Origin: Acetofilamentum sp.
GTDB lineage: Bacteria > Bacteroidota > Bacteroidia > Bacteroidales > JAFGXI01
Direction: 5' to 3'
NCBI GenBank assembly: GCA_020720565.1
Contig: DYOK01000076.1
Span: forward strand, 1 to 11,685
Length of the DNA: 11,685 nucleotides
Shown here: in pieces, positions 1-8,096 of the stretch
Layout of the letters: each line of letters starts with the position of its first letter
How positions within the stretch are numbered: the first letter of the stretch is position 1
Notes under the pieces: generated by a model
Seen by the model: only the letters and a program-made list of their open reading frames with translations
Database searches by the model: none
What the model was told of the DNA's origin: nothing
Translations under genes and position numbers: made by a program

Positions 1-22
1 CGATTAGTTAAAATCTTTAAAC

Positions 23-58
23 GCCTCCATTATTATCTATGGAGGCTTTTTTATTTTT
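23..58 (+). terminator. Intrinsic terminator of an upstream gene outside the window
   Basis: Perfect 8-bp stem GCCTCCAT (23-30) / ATGGAGGC (39-46) with an 8-nt loop, followed directly by a T-rich tract (47-58). This is a standard rho-independent terminator, ending a + strand gene whose coding end lies at or before the window edge. The 22 bases before it are too short to identify that gene. Confidence 0.85.
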
Positions 59-166
59 ATAATAAAATTTTTAATCCTGTCTTCTAAAATTTGTTGTTAG
101 TGTAAATTTCTGATTGATTCATCACAAAAAAAGAGTTAAATCAATAAAAATCGATAGGCATTTTCT

Positions 167-174
167 CATTTTTG
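167..174 (+). promoter_or_regulatory. Weak candidate -7 promoter element for the secreted-protein operon
   Basis: CATTTTTG differs at one position from the Bacteroidota -7 consensus TAnnTTTG and lies about 70 nt before the start codon at 245. No TTTG-like -33 element is seen at the expected distance. A second one-mismatch candidate, AAAATTTG, lies at 86-93. The rest of 59-244 is AT-rich and shows no ORF, hairpin or repeat that I can support. Confidence 0.3.
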
Positions 175-244
175 CAGATGTAAAAAAGTCCGATAAAGCA
201 ACCTTTTTAAGCTTATTTCGTCTGATTAACCAACAACACACACT

Positions 245-634
245 ATGAGAACATTATCAGCATTTTTTATGTTGATTGCGTCGCTATCTTATGCGCAATC
301 AACAATGGACTATGAGTCCCAATTGAGATTGCGTTTTACCGACAATTTTTTGCAACAACTTCAACAGCTACAGCCCGAAAAGTATAATGCTTACATTTCG
401 GAGTTAAAATGCTCGTACGAGTTTGTCGTGCTAAAGCCAGACCAAAAGTATCCTGAGCTGGAAGCTTGGGATTATCACTTGAATCAGCCTAAAGTGGCTC
501 CTGCTTATACCCCCCAAACTTTTTCGCTCTACCATTATCGCTTTGTGCGTTACGAAAAAGACGACATGGTTTACCGTATTCCGGGAACTCAACAAGGTGT
601 ATTAATCTATTCTAAAGAACGATTTAAAAAGTAA
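245..634 (+). CDS. Small secreted protein of unknown function, first gene of the adhesin operon
   Basis: I do not recognise a family. The 129-residue product starts with a typical signal peptide: a short basic start (MR), a hydrophobic core at about residues 4-14, and a likely cleavage site after the SYA near residues 15-17. The mature part is mixed and polar, with a Gln-rich helical-looking stretch (FLQQLQQLQ, about 36-44), a single mature cysteine (in LKCSY, about 55-59) and a Lys-rich end. There is no lipobox and no T9SS C-terminal domain, so it is probably periplasmic or exported by Sec alone. Its stop codon lies 4 nt before the ATG of the giant surface protein, which implies co-transcription and probably translational coupling. 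By inference it may be an accessory factor for that protein. The start ATG has no Shine-Dalgarno sequence, as is usual in Bacteroidota. Confidence 0.8.
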   Translation: MRTLSAFFMLIASLSYAQSTMDYESQLRLRFTDNFLQQLQQLQPEKYNAYISELKCSYEFVVLKPDQKYPELEAWDYHLNQPKVAPAYTPQTFSLYHYRFVRYEKDDMVYRIPGTQQGVLIYSKERFKK

Positions 635-638
635 AGTG

Positions 639-3600
639 ATGAACTTAAAATTAATTATATTATCCGTATTGCTTGGGCTATTTATTGTGTCAAATCCAGT
701 TCAAGCACAAACTTACAATATGTCTAATGGAAATATTTCGACTTGCTCAGGAACGTTTTACGACCCAGGAGGAACTTCGGATTATAGCAATAGTCAAGAC
801 TTCACTATGACTTTTTGTTCCTCGACTGCAGGGCAAGAAATAAGTTTTAACTTTACAACATTTAATACAGAGTCTGGATGGGATGAGATTACTATTTATC
901 AAGGTGTAGGAACCGGCGGTACCTTAGTAGGGGAATATGACGGTACTGAACTTTTGGGGCAAACAGTCAGTTCCGCAGGTTCTGGTTGTCTAACATTTGT
1001 TTGGAATTCAGATGGTTCGGTTGTAAGGGCAGGATGGACAGCTACAATCTCATGCGTTTTTGGTTGCCAGCAATTTTCAACGAATAATACGTTTAATGGA
1101 GGCCCTTTTCCAGCAACTGTCAATATTTGTACAGGCACTACAATCAATTTAACTGCTTCAGGTGTTTATCCCAATAACGATATTTCTTATCATCAAGACG
1201 ATGCCTCATCTACTTTTGTTTGGACATCTGGAACAGGGCAAACTGTTAACAACTCAAACGCATCATTTACTTATGGTACACAAGGCGTTTATCCGTTAGC
1301 ACTTACTGTAACTGACATCAATGGGTGTACCTACACCTATACCAAAAATATCAACGTAACTTGCGGTGGGGCATGCCCGCCTTGTACTGATATTACTGTC
1401 GATGACCCCGATATCAATACATGTATGGGTACGTTTTACGATACAGGGATGAACGGGGATTACACCAATAGCGAAAATCAAACGATTACCATTTGTCCAG
1501 ATGCTCCTGGGCAAGCTGTTAATGTCAATTTTACACAATTCAATACCGAAAGTTGTTGCGACCATTTATACATTCATAATGGAAATAGTGCGGCAGCCGC
1601 TATGATAACAGGTTTAGGCGGTTCTACCGATAACGACTACGACGGAACCGAGTTAGTTGGGCAAACAGCCACCTCAACAAGTGGTGATGGCTGTTTAACT
1701 TTTGTATGGACATCTGACGGTTCTGTTTTAGGGGCAGGATGGTTAGGGAGTATTTTTTGCTCTACTGGTTGCCAAGCTTTTAATGTGAATTCGACTGCCA
1801 ATGGTACTCCAATCGCAGGAAATATAGCAACTTGTATTGGTTCTGCTGTCAATTTTACCACCACTCCCGATTTTATCAATAACGATATCAATTACCACCA
1901 AGATGTGGCTACCACAACCTTTGATTGGGATTTTGGAAATGGAACGACCTCAAATCTTCAAAATCCAAGTGTAACTTATAATACACAAGGAACCTATACG
2001 GTTACATTAACAATTACAGATATTAACAATTGCCCAATTGTAACAACATACACTGTAGATGTGAGCTGCGGCGGCGCCTGTCCAGTATGTACCGATATTT
2101 TCCCAACTGACCCTGATGTGAATACCTGTGTGGGTACTTTTTGGGATACAGGAGGAGCAACAGGAAACTACTCAAATAACGAAAATCAAACCATTACCAT
2201 TTGCAGCGACAACGGTGGTTTTTTGCAGATTCACTTTAATTCATTTGCACTCGATACATGGGGCGACGATCATCTGTTAATATATGACGGAAATGATGTT
2301 ACTGCTCCATTGGTGGGGAATTACACAACCGCCAATCCGCCTCCAACTGATATCATATCATCAGGTACTTGTTTGACTTTTAAATTTACCAGTTCAACTT
2401 GGTCAGGCCTTGGAGCTGGTTGGTCTGCTGAAATTTCTTGTGCCCAACCATGCCAAGCTTTCGATTTAGGGATAACTACAAATCCGGCAATGAGTGTGGA
2501 TAGTTTAATCCATACTTGTCCGGGTACACCTGTTGCTGTTACTACAAATTTAACATTTCCGAATAACGATGTTAACTACCATCAAGACCTTGCCAGTACA
2601 ACTATTAACTGGTCTACAGCAAATGGCTTAAATGGCACAGGAAGTACATTTACATTGCCATCAGATAGTGCTTTTAGTACCGTGATTTATGTCGATGCCG
2701 AAGATGTGAACGGATGCCATGTTTACGACACCTTGTATGTAGTTTCGGAATGTATTCCAATTGATGTCAGTATTGCACACGATGCTGTTATCAATCAAAA
2801 TGGAGAAGTGTTTTTGCCCTCTACCGCAACCCCTATTGCATTAGATGGCAGCCATGTGTTTAATACTGCAGGGGCATGTTATACCCAAACATTGGGTCAG
2901 TACACTTGGACATATGGTTTTACCGATGGTAGCGGAGATTTATATGAATCGCATGCCCAAGATTCGACTATTGTGTTCCCTGCCAATGGAATATACGAAG
3001 TAGTTTTGGAGGTGTCCGATCAAATGGGTTGCTCAAGCAGTACATCAATCGAAGTTCACGTGGGTTGCCAACCCATCGATGTAACTTGGACTGGCACGCC
3101 ATACCAATCTGGCGATACAATTATGGTCTGCCCTGGACAAGCGTTCGATTTAACCATTGCCATGGATTATTTTGCCAACGATCAGTTGTATCATCAAGAC
3201 GATGCCACTAATACTTATAATTGGAATATGGGAGACGGTACCTTGTTTAATAATACCTACGATTTCGGCTCGTACACATTTGCAAACGACGGAATGTACA
3301 ATATTCTGTTAAGTATTTTCGATGCCAATGGTTGCCCTGATCAAACCCATATACCTATTTTGGCCTTTATGGAACCTTCACTTGCTGGCACAACTTTCAG
3401 TAACGATACCATATGTTTGGGCGATTCCATTATTCTTTTTGGTCATACAAGCGTCGAAATGCCTTCGTATTCTGCACCTCCAGTATTTTTGCCCGATGGT
3501 GGCGGTGTATCTTATACTTCGACCTTAACATTCGATATATTTGGAGATGCTATTCTAACCGATGTAAACGACTTTGAAAGCATTTGTATCAACATGGAGC

Positions 3601-6600
3601 ATTCGTTTATGGGCGATCTTAGACTCAGATTGTATTGCCCTAATGGACAATTTACGGAGTTGATACCATACCCCAATGGAGGCGGTGGAAACTATATTGG
3701 TGAACCTGTCGACGATGAAAGTAATACTATTGGAGATGGATATCAGTATTGTTTTACGCCTCAAGCTACATCGACATGGATAGATGTGATGAGCACCACT
3801 ACCTATACCTATACTGATAATGCTGGAATAGTACATAATAATGTTAATTATATTCCTGCGGGTGATTATGCTCCAACTGGTACTTTCGACGATTTAGTCG
3901 GATGTCCGTTAAATGGAGATTGGCAAATTCAAGTTACAGACAATATTGGAATTGATAATGGAATGATATTCGACTGGAGTATTACGCTCAACCAAGACGG
4001 TTTGTTGCCCCCCGATACCATTCAGTTGCCGATGGACATGAGAGTATGGACTGTGGCAACGGGTGGTGCAGCTACAATCAATTCCTTTTACGAAGACGAT
4101 GCGTATGCCACGCCGCTCGATACAGGTTTGTACACTTTCACATTCACATGTACCAGTCCCGCAGGATGCGTTTACGATACCACTATTGGTCCTCTTTACG
4201 TGGCTCCGCTTCCAGTTGTAACAATAGGTAACGACACCAATTTGTGTGCGGCTTATACTTATACCATTCCAGGTACACTTGCAGGCGGCACTGGAACATG
4301 GACAGCTTCAGGCCCTGGAAATACCGTATTCAGCAATGTTAATACCATTCCTACTACGGTAACAGTCGATGCTTTTGGCGATTATACGTTCACTTTTACG
4401 CCTCACACATTGGCTCAATGTAATACCATTTACGACATCGATGTGTTGTTCCATGAATTACCTACTGTACTCGAAGTCATCGACTCGGTAAGTTGTTTTG
4501 GTTATACAGATGGACAAATAACTTTAACCCCACTTGGTATCGAGGTGCCTTACAATTATGTTTGGTCTAACGGAGCAAACTTAGCCGCCAATACTAATTT
4601 AGCAGCTGGGCTTTATCAAGTTACAGTTAACTCAATGTTCTGTCAAAACACATTTTCGTATGTGGTCGAAGAACCGACCTTGCTCGAGATAATAGACTCG
4701 TCTAAAGTAGATAACTTATGTTTCGGACAACAATTAGGAAGTGTGTCTGTAATTGTGCAGGGCGGAACACTGGGTTATACATACAACTGGTCTCCAGCTA
4801 TGTATAGTGCAAATGCATCAACCATTGGTAGTTTGCCCGATGGACATTATTCGGTAACTGTTACCGATCATAATGGATGCACCGCTGTGGCTAGTAAATC
4901 GGTTAATGGCCCTCTGAATCCCTTAACAATATATCAAATTATACCTACAGATGTGTCCTGTTTTGGGGCTTCTGATGGGCAGCTCAATGTACAGGTGAGT
5001 GGAGGTACCACGCCTTATGTATATCATTGGATGTTAGCGGACGGAACAATTAGTTCGAGCGAAGATTTAACTGGGCTCATTCCTGGTAATTATTTTGTGA
5101 CAGTGACCGATGCCAATTTGTGTTCTACTAATGGTTCTCGGTCCATTACTCAAATGCCTGAATTAATTGTTAATGGATTTGCAACACCGGTTACTTGCTT
5201 TGGCGATACCGATGGTGAAGTATGGGTGACTACGTCATCGGGAATGCCACCTTATAATTATGTATGGAATACGGGTTGGACCGATAGCGTAATTGTATTA
5301 GCCCCAAGCGATTTTTACCATGTAACCATTACCGATTCGAGAGGCTGCTCCAAAACAATCAGCAATCTCGAAGTAACTCAACCTTTACCTGTTGTATTTG
5401 CCATTATACCTTCTCCGCCAATTTGTATAGGAGAGTCGGCCAATCTTGGATTATCCGTAACCTCATCTCCATTTTCGCCTTTTACTTATTATTGGAATGG
5501 GTTATTGAGTACAGATGCCATTACAGTTAATCCAGTTGTTACTACTATTTACAGTGCTCAAGTGATTGATGCACATGGATGCGAAAGCGATGTGCAAGAA
5601 GTTACAGTTCAGGTTCATGGTGGGCTATCGGCTACAGCACATCTCGATACTGCTTCGGTTTGTAAAGGTCAACCCGTACAAGTAGAACTAGATGTGACAG
5701 GAGGTAATGGCCAATACGAAATATCGTTCGAAAATGGCCAAGCATTAAGTAACCAGTTTACGGTATACCCAAGTCAGTCAATGGATTATCGCGTTATTAT
5801 TGAAGATAATTGTTCAACACCAGCCGATACAGTTGAATTTCATATCGATGTTTGGGAAAGTTACTTACCTAGTTTCCATGCAGACTATAAAAATGGATGC
5901 TTGCCACTCGAAGTCAATTTTATTCAAGACGTTCAAGGGCATGAGCAAGGTACACAATACAGATGGACATTTGGCGAAGAGGACAATATGGCGTTCGATG
6001 CTCAAGCGGAACATACTTTCCGATTTGCTGGAACATTCGATGTGAGTTTAGAAATTATCACCGCACACGGCTGTAAATCCATTGCTACAGAACAAGAATA
6101 TATCAACGTATTCCCAATTCCCGAAGCTCGATTTGCTGCACGTCCCGCAACTAAATCGATAATCGATCCAGTCATATATTTCGATAATCTTTCGACTGGT
6201 GGATATACTTGGCATTGGATTTTTGGCGATGGAGATTCTACTTTTGCATTCCACACCATGCACGAATATGCTAAATATCCTCAAGATTACAATGTAACTT
6301 TGGTTGTAACAAGTGAGCATATGTGTGCCGATACGGCTCGCAGTTTTGTGAGAATTGTCGACGAAGTGGCATTTTACTTACCTACACGATTTACGCCCGA
6401 TAACGATAATCTGAACGAAACGTTCCGCCCATATGGAAATGGTTTGTCATCGGAAGGCTATCGTTTAACCATATACGACCGATGGGGGTCTCCTATTTTC
6501 GAAACTAATGAATTAGAAAAAGGATGGGATGGCCGTGTGAATGGACACTTAATGGCTCCCAATGGAGTATATACTTATGTGGTTAAATTCACCGATACCG

Positions 6601-6647
6601 ATAAAGTTCCGCACGAAAAATCAGGAACTGTCAATTTGACCAGATAA
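639..6647 (+). CDS. Giant multidomain surface protein (CUB-like, PKD, P-domain-like, SprB repeats) with T9SS type B sorting domain
   Basis: The product has 2002 residues if it starts at ATG 639; an in-frame GTG at 636 adds one residue, but the ATG is the likelier start. Residues 1-24 form a Sec signal peptide ending AQA-Q. Three CUB-like domains follow (about 31-138, 254-376, 488-602), each with a CxGTFxD start and a closing CLTFxxxS...GAGW segment, alternating with PKD/Ig-like domains; two more PKD-like domains reach about residue 904. Next come a P-domain-like module (about 956-1118), an Ig-like stretch, four SprB-type repeats opening with CFG (about 1284-1585), Ig-like and PKD domains to about 1904, and a type B C-terminal domain (about 1908-2002) with FTPDNDNLNE, IYDRWG and GWDG motifs. 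In this family the C-terminal domain directs export through the T9SS, and SprB is a gliding-motility adhesin. I infer a cell-surface or released adhesin. No catalytic domain is visible. No PorP/SprF-like gene is adjacent. Confidence 0.95.
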   Translation: MNLKLIILSVLLGLFIVSNPVQAQTYNMSNGNISTCSGTFYDPGGTSDYSNSQDFTMTFCSSTAGQEISFNFTTFNTESGWDEITIYQGVGTGGTLVGEYDGTELLGQTVSSAGSGCLTFVWNSDGSVVRAGWTATISCVFGCQQFSTNNTFNGGPFPATVNICTGTTINLTASGVYPNNDISYHQDDASSTFVWTSGTGQTVNNSNASFTYGTQGVYPLALTVTDINGCTYTYTKNINVTCGGACPPCTDITVDDPDINTCMGTFYDTGMNGDYTNSENQTITICPDAPGQAVNVNFTQFNTESCCDHLYIHNGNSAAAAMITGLGGSTDNDYDGTELVGQTATSTSGDGCLTFVWTSDGSVLGAGWLGSIFCSTGCQAFNVNSTANGTPIAGNIATCIGSAVNFTTTPDFINNDINYHQDVATTTFDWDFGNGTTSNLQNPSVTYNTQGTYTVTLTITDINNCPIVTTYTVDVSCGGACPVCTDIFPTDPDVNTCVGTFWDTGGATGNYSNNENQTITICSDNGGFLQIHFNSFALDTWGDDHLLIYDGNDVTAPLVGNYTTANPPPTDIISSGTCLTFKFTSSTWSGLGAGWSAEISCAQPCQAFDLGITTNPAMSVDSLIHTCPGTPVAVTTNLTFPNNDVNYHQDLASTTINWSTANGLNGTGSTFTLPSDSAFSTVIYVDAEDVNGCHVYDTLYVVSECIPIDVSIAHDAVINQNGEVFLPSTATPIALDGSHVFNTAGACYTQTLGQYTWTYGFTDGSGDLYESHAQDSTIVFPANGIYEVVLEVSDQMGCSSSTSIEVHVGCQPIDVTWTGTPYQSGDTIMVCPGQAFDLTIAMDYFANDQLYHQDDATNTYNWNMGDGTLFNNTYDFGSYTFANDGMYNILLSIFDANGCPDQTHIPILAFMEPSLAGTTFSNDTICLGDSIILFGHTSVEMPSYSAPPVFLPDGGGVSYTSTLTFDIFGDAILTDVNDFESICINMEHSFMGDLRLRLYCPNGQFTELIPYPNGGGGNYIGEPVDDESNTIGDGYQYCFTPQATSTWIDVMSTTTYTYTDNAGIVHNNVNYIPAGDYAPTGTFDDLVGCPLNGDWQIQVTDNIGIDNGMIFDWSITLNQDGLLPPDTIQLPMDMRVWTVATGGAATINSFYEDDAYATPLDTGLYTFTFTCTSPAGCVYDTTIGPLYVAPLPVVTIGNDTNLCAAYTYTIPGTLAGGTGTWTASGPGNTVFSNVNTIPTTVTVDAFGDYTFTFTPHTLAQCNTIYDIDVLFHELPTVLEVIDSVSCFGYTDGQITLTPLGIEVPYNYVWSNGANLAANTNLAAGLYQVTVNSMFCQNTFSYVVEEPTLLEIIDSSKVDNLCFGQQLGSVSVIVQGGTLGYTYNWSPAMYSANASTIGSLPDGHYSVTVTDHNGCTAVASKSVNGPLNPLTIYQIIPTDVSCFGASDGQLNVQVSGGTTPYVYHWMLADGTISSSEDLTGLIPGNYFVTVTDANLCSTNGSRSITQMPELIVNGFATPVTCFGDTDGEVWVTTSSGMPPYNYVWNTGWTDSVIVLAPSDFYHVTITDSRGCSKTISNLEVTQPLPVVFAIIPSPPICIGESANLGLSVTSSPFSPFTYYWNGLLSTDAITVNPVVTTIYSAQVIDAHGCESDVQEVTVQVHGGLSATAHLDTASVCKGQPVQVELDVTGGNGQYEISFENGQALSNQFTVYPSQSMDYRVIIEDNCSTPADTVEFHIDVWESYLPSFHADYKNGCLPLEVNFIQDVQGHEQGTQYRWTFGEEDNMAFDAQAEHTFRFAGTFDVSLEIITAHGCKSIATEQEYINVFPIPEARFAARPATKSIIDPVIYFDNLSTGGYTWHWIFGDGDSTFAFHTMHEYAKYPQDYNVTLVVTSEHMCADTARSFVRIVDEVAFYLPTRFTPDNDNLNETFRPYGNGLSSEGYRLTIYDRWGSPIFETNELEKGWDGRVNGHLMAPNGVYTYVVKFTDTDKVPHEKSGTVNLTR
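730..3350 (+). repeat. Tandem CUB/PKD-like coding repeat units with a recurring YHQD motif
   Basis: Within the giant surface protein, a unit of about 205-235 residues recurs. The clearest marker is the motif N-D-x-x-YHQD-x-A-x-x-T, with its Tyr at residues 184, 419, 647 and 851 of the protein. The first three units each contain a CUB-like domain before this motif; the fourth lacks one. A short Cys-rich linker (ACPPCTDI / ACPVCTDI) separates units 1 from 2 and 2 from 3. The copies are diverged in DNA sequence, so this is old duplication rather than a recent expansion. Confidence 0.75.
4480..5400 (+). repeat. Four SprB-type repeats in the surface protein
   Basis: Four repeats of about 75-80 residues each open with a Cys-Phe-Gly core (VSCFGYTDG, NLCFGQQLG, VSCFGASDG, VTCFGDTDG) followed by a PYxYxW-type strand and a GxYxVTVTD-type end. 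This is the pattern of the SprB repeat found in Bacteroidota gliding and surface proteins. Confidence 0.8.
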
Positions 6648-6668
6648 AATTTGAAACGTTATTATATG

Positions 6669-6700
6669 AATCCCCAAGCATAGTTTGGGGATTTTTTATT
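6669..6700 (+). terminator. Intrinsic terminator after the surface-protein operon
   Basis: Nine-bp stem AATCCCCAA (6669-6677) / TTGGGGATT (6685-6693), 7-nt loop, then a run of T residues. It lies 22 nt after the stop codon of the giant surface protein and separates that operon from dnaX. Confidence 0.9.
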
Positions 6701-6756
6701 GGATGTTTTGTTGAAAATTTATGATGGAGTATGCCTATAAACTGAGTACAAAAAAT

Positions 6757-6764
6757 TATCTTTG
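6757..6764 (+). promoter_or_regulatory. Candidate -7 promoter element for dnaX
   Basis: TATCTTTG is an exact match to the Bacteroidota -7 consensus TAnnTTTG. It sits in the ten-base string ATTATCTTTG, which also occurs upstream of the lipoprotein gene at 8731-8740. Transcription would begin near 6771, giving a 5' leader of about 195 nt before the dnaX start. No good -33 TTTG is seen at the usual distance. Confidence 0.55.
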
Positions 6765-6770
6765 GACATT

Positions 6771-6960
6771 GATAAGTTATTGACTCATTATACTCATGCG
6801 TACGGCTGTTTATCATCGATAGTATTGATTATCAATAACATTTTATTTTTTTTGATTATTTAAGGTCTTTGACCTATTTATTTTTTTTGTAAACAGCTAT
6901 ATATCAATATTATAGCTTAATTAAAAATAGCATTAAATTATACATAATAATTATTAATCT
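6771..6960 (+). promoter_or_regulatory. Structured 5' leader of dnaX, copy 1 of a repeated leader element
   Basis: This non-coding stretch holds several hairpins: TATTGA/TCAATA (6823-6828 with 6832-6837); AGGTC-TTT-GACCT (6863-6875), followed by a T-rich run; AGCTATA/TATAGCT (6895-6901 with 6911-6917); and a long AT hairpin, AG-C-ATTAA (6929-6936) with TTAATCT (6954-6960), ending 5 nt before the dnaX ATG. The AGGTC hairpin, the last hairpin and the 53-nt spacing between them recur in the leader of the DEAD-box gene (10202-10379). A weaker match also links 6799-6822 with 10236-10261. I infer a cis-acting RNA or a dispersed repeat; its function is unknown. Confidence 0.55.
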
Positions 6961-6965
6961 TACAA

Positions 6966-8096
6966 ATGAGCGATTTTATTGTTTCTGCACGCAAATACCG
7001 CCCCGATACCTTTAAGTCGGTAGTTGGTCAGGCTTCCATTACCAGTACGCTCATCAATTCGATTACATCGCAAAAATTAGCTCATGCATATTTATTTTGC
7101 GGCCCCAGAGGTGTAGGGAAAACCACATGTGCAAGAATATTTGCCAAAACCATCAACTGCACCCATATTGTGAATGGAGAAGCTTGTAATGAGTGTGAAT
7201 CGTGCGTTTCTTTTAATAAAGGCAGCTCGATGAATATTCACGAAATGGACGCGGCCTCGAACAATTCGGTGGAAGATATTCGCCTTTTAATCGATCAAGT
7301 GCGTATTTTACCTCAGATGGGACAATACAGCGTCTATATTATCGACGAGGTTCATATGCTGTCGTCTCAAGCGTTTAATGCATTTCTGAAAACGCTCGAA
7401 GAGCCACCTGCACACGCCATTTTTATTATGGCTACCACCGAAAAGCATAAAATTTTACCTACCATATTGTCTCGATGTCAGATATTTGATTTTAATCGTA
7501 TTAAACTCGCCGACATTGCAGGGCATCTGAAATTTGTGGCCGAAAGTGAGCAAATTGGTTTCGAAGACGAAGCATTACATGTGATTGCCAATAAAGCTGA
7601 TGGCGGTATGCGCGATGCATTGTCAATTTTTGACCAAATTGCAAGCTTTTCGAACGGAAATGTGACTTATAATAGCGTGATCGAAAATCTGAACGTGCTC
7701 GACGACGATTACTTTTTTAGGTTAAGCGAAGCTTTTTTCGAGGCAAATTTACCTGAGTCACTCAATATTCTAGAGCAAATCATTTCTGGTGGATTCGAAG
7801 GAAATCAAGTTTTGTCAGGATTGGCACAACACTTACGTAATATTTTGGTAAGTAGCGATAAACAAACCATTGAGTTGCTCGAGGTAAGTGATGCGGCCAA
7901 ACAAAAGTATCTTTTATCGGGTCAAAAAATTCCTATTCAGTTTTTGTTCGATGCCTTAAATATTATCAACGAATCAGAATTAAATTATAAAACCAGTCAA
8001 AATAAACGATTACACGTTGAACTCTGTTTTATAAAACTTGCCCAAATCAAAGCCGAACAGGAAAAGTTTGAGCTATTAAAAAAAAAACTAAGCTAG
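6966..8096 (+). CDS. dnaX: DNA polymerase III clamp-loader subunit DnaX, gamma-length frame
   Basis: DnaX is the AAA+ motor of the clamp loader, which uses ATP to place the sliding clamp on primed DNA. The 376-residue frame shows Walker A GPRGVGKT (46-53), a four-cysteine zinc module (C65, C74, C77, C80), Walker B with DEVH (127-130), the SRC arginine-finger motif (169-171) and sensor 2 GGMRDALS (213-220). The clamp-loader collar domain III fills the rest. The frame stops at TAG 8094-8096, seven bases after a run of ten A residues, and the -1 frame continues the gene as the tau extension. The truncated product would therefore be close to a gamma form: domains I-III only, whereas most bacterial tau proteins have 500-650 residues. 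The ATG at 6966 gives the expected family N-terminus (ARKYRP near residue 8). The gene has its own promoter and a long structured leader. Confidence 0.95.
   Translation: MSDFIVSARKYRPDTFKSVVGQASITSTLINSITSQKLAHAYLFCGPRGVGKTTCARIFAKTINCTHIVNGEACNECESCVSFNKGSSMNIHEMDAASNNSVEDIRLLIDQVRILPQMGQYSVYIIDEVHMLSSQAFNAFLKTLEEPPAHAIFIMATTEKHKILPTILSRCQIFDFNRIKLADIAGHLKFVAESEQIGFEDEALHVIANKADGGMRDALSIFDQIASFSNGNVTYNSVIENLNVLDDDYFFRLSEAFFEANLPESLNILEQIISGGFEGNQVLSGLAQHLRNILVSSDKQTIELLEVSDAAKQKYLLSGQKIPIQFLFDALNIINESELNYKTSQNKRLHVELCFIKLAQIKAEQEKFELLKKKLS
8078..8087 (+). other. A10 frameshift/slippage site in dnaX
   Basis: Ten consecutive A residues are read in the zero frame as TTA AAA AAA AAA CTA. The -1 frame has a stop at 8069-8071 and is open from 8072, and the zero frame stops at 8094, so any shift must occur in this 8072-8093 window, which the A run dominates. 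Both A-AAA-AAA heptamers are in the correct phase for -1 ribosomal slippage; adding one A during transcription would have the same result. A weak 5-bp hairpin GAAAA/TTTTC (8096-8110) lies 8 nt downstream and an AGGA lies 15 nt upstream (8059-8062). Known precedents are the E. coli dnaX ribosomal shift and Thermus dnaX transcriptional slippage at a run of A. A sequencing error in the homopolymer would look the same. Confidence 0.7.

Noticed and set aside
636..638. GTG at 636 as start of the giant surface protein
   Set aside because: It is immediately followed by an in-frame ATG at 639, which is the more usual start and gives the same signal peptide.
899..1891. Minus-strand open frames of 82-89 codons opposite the CUB-like repeats
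   Set aside because: They mirror the repeated coding sequence of the surface protein, and none shows a signal peptide, domain or promoter.
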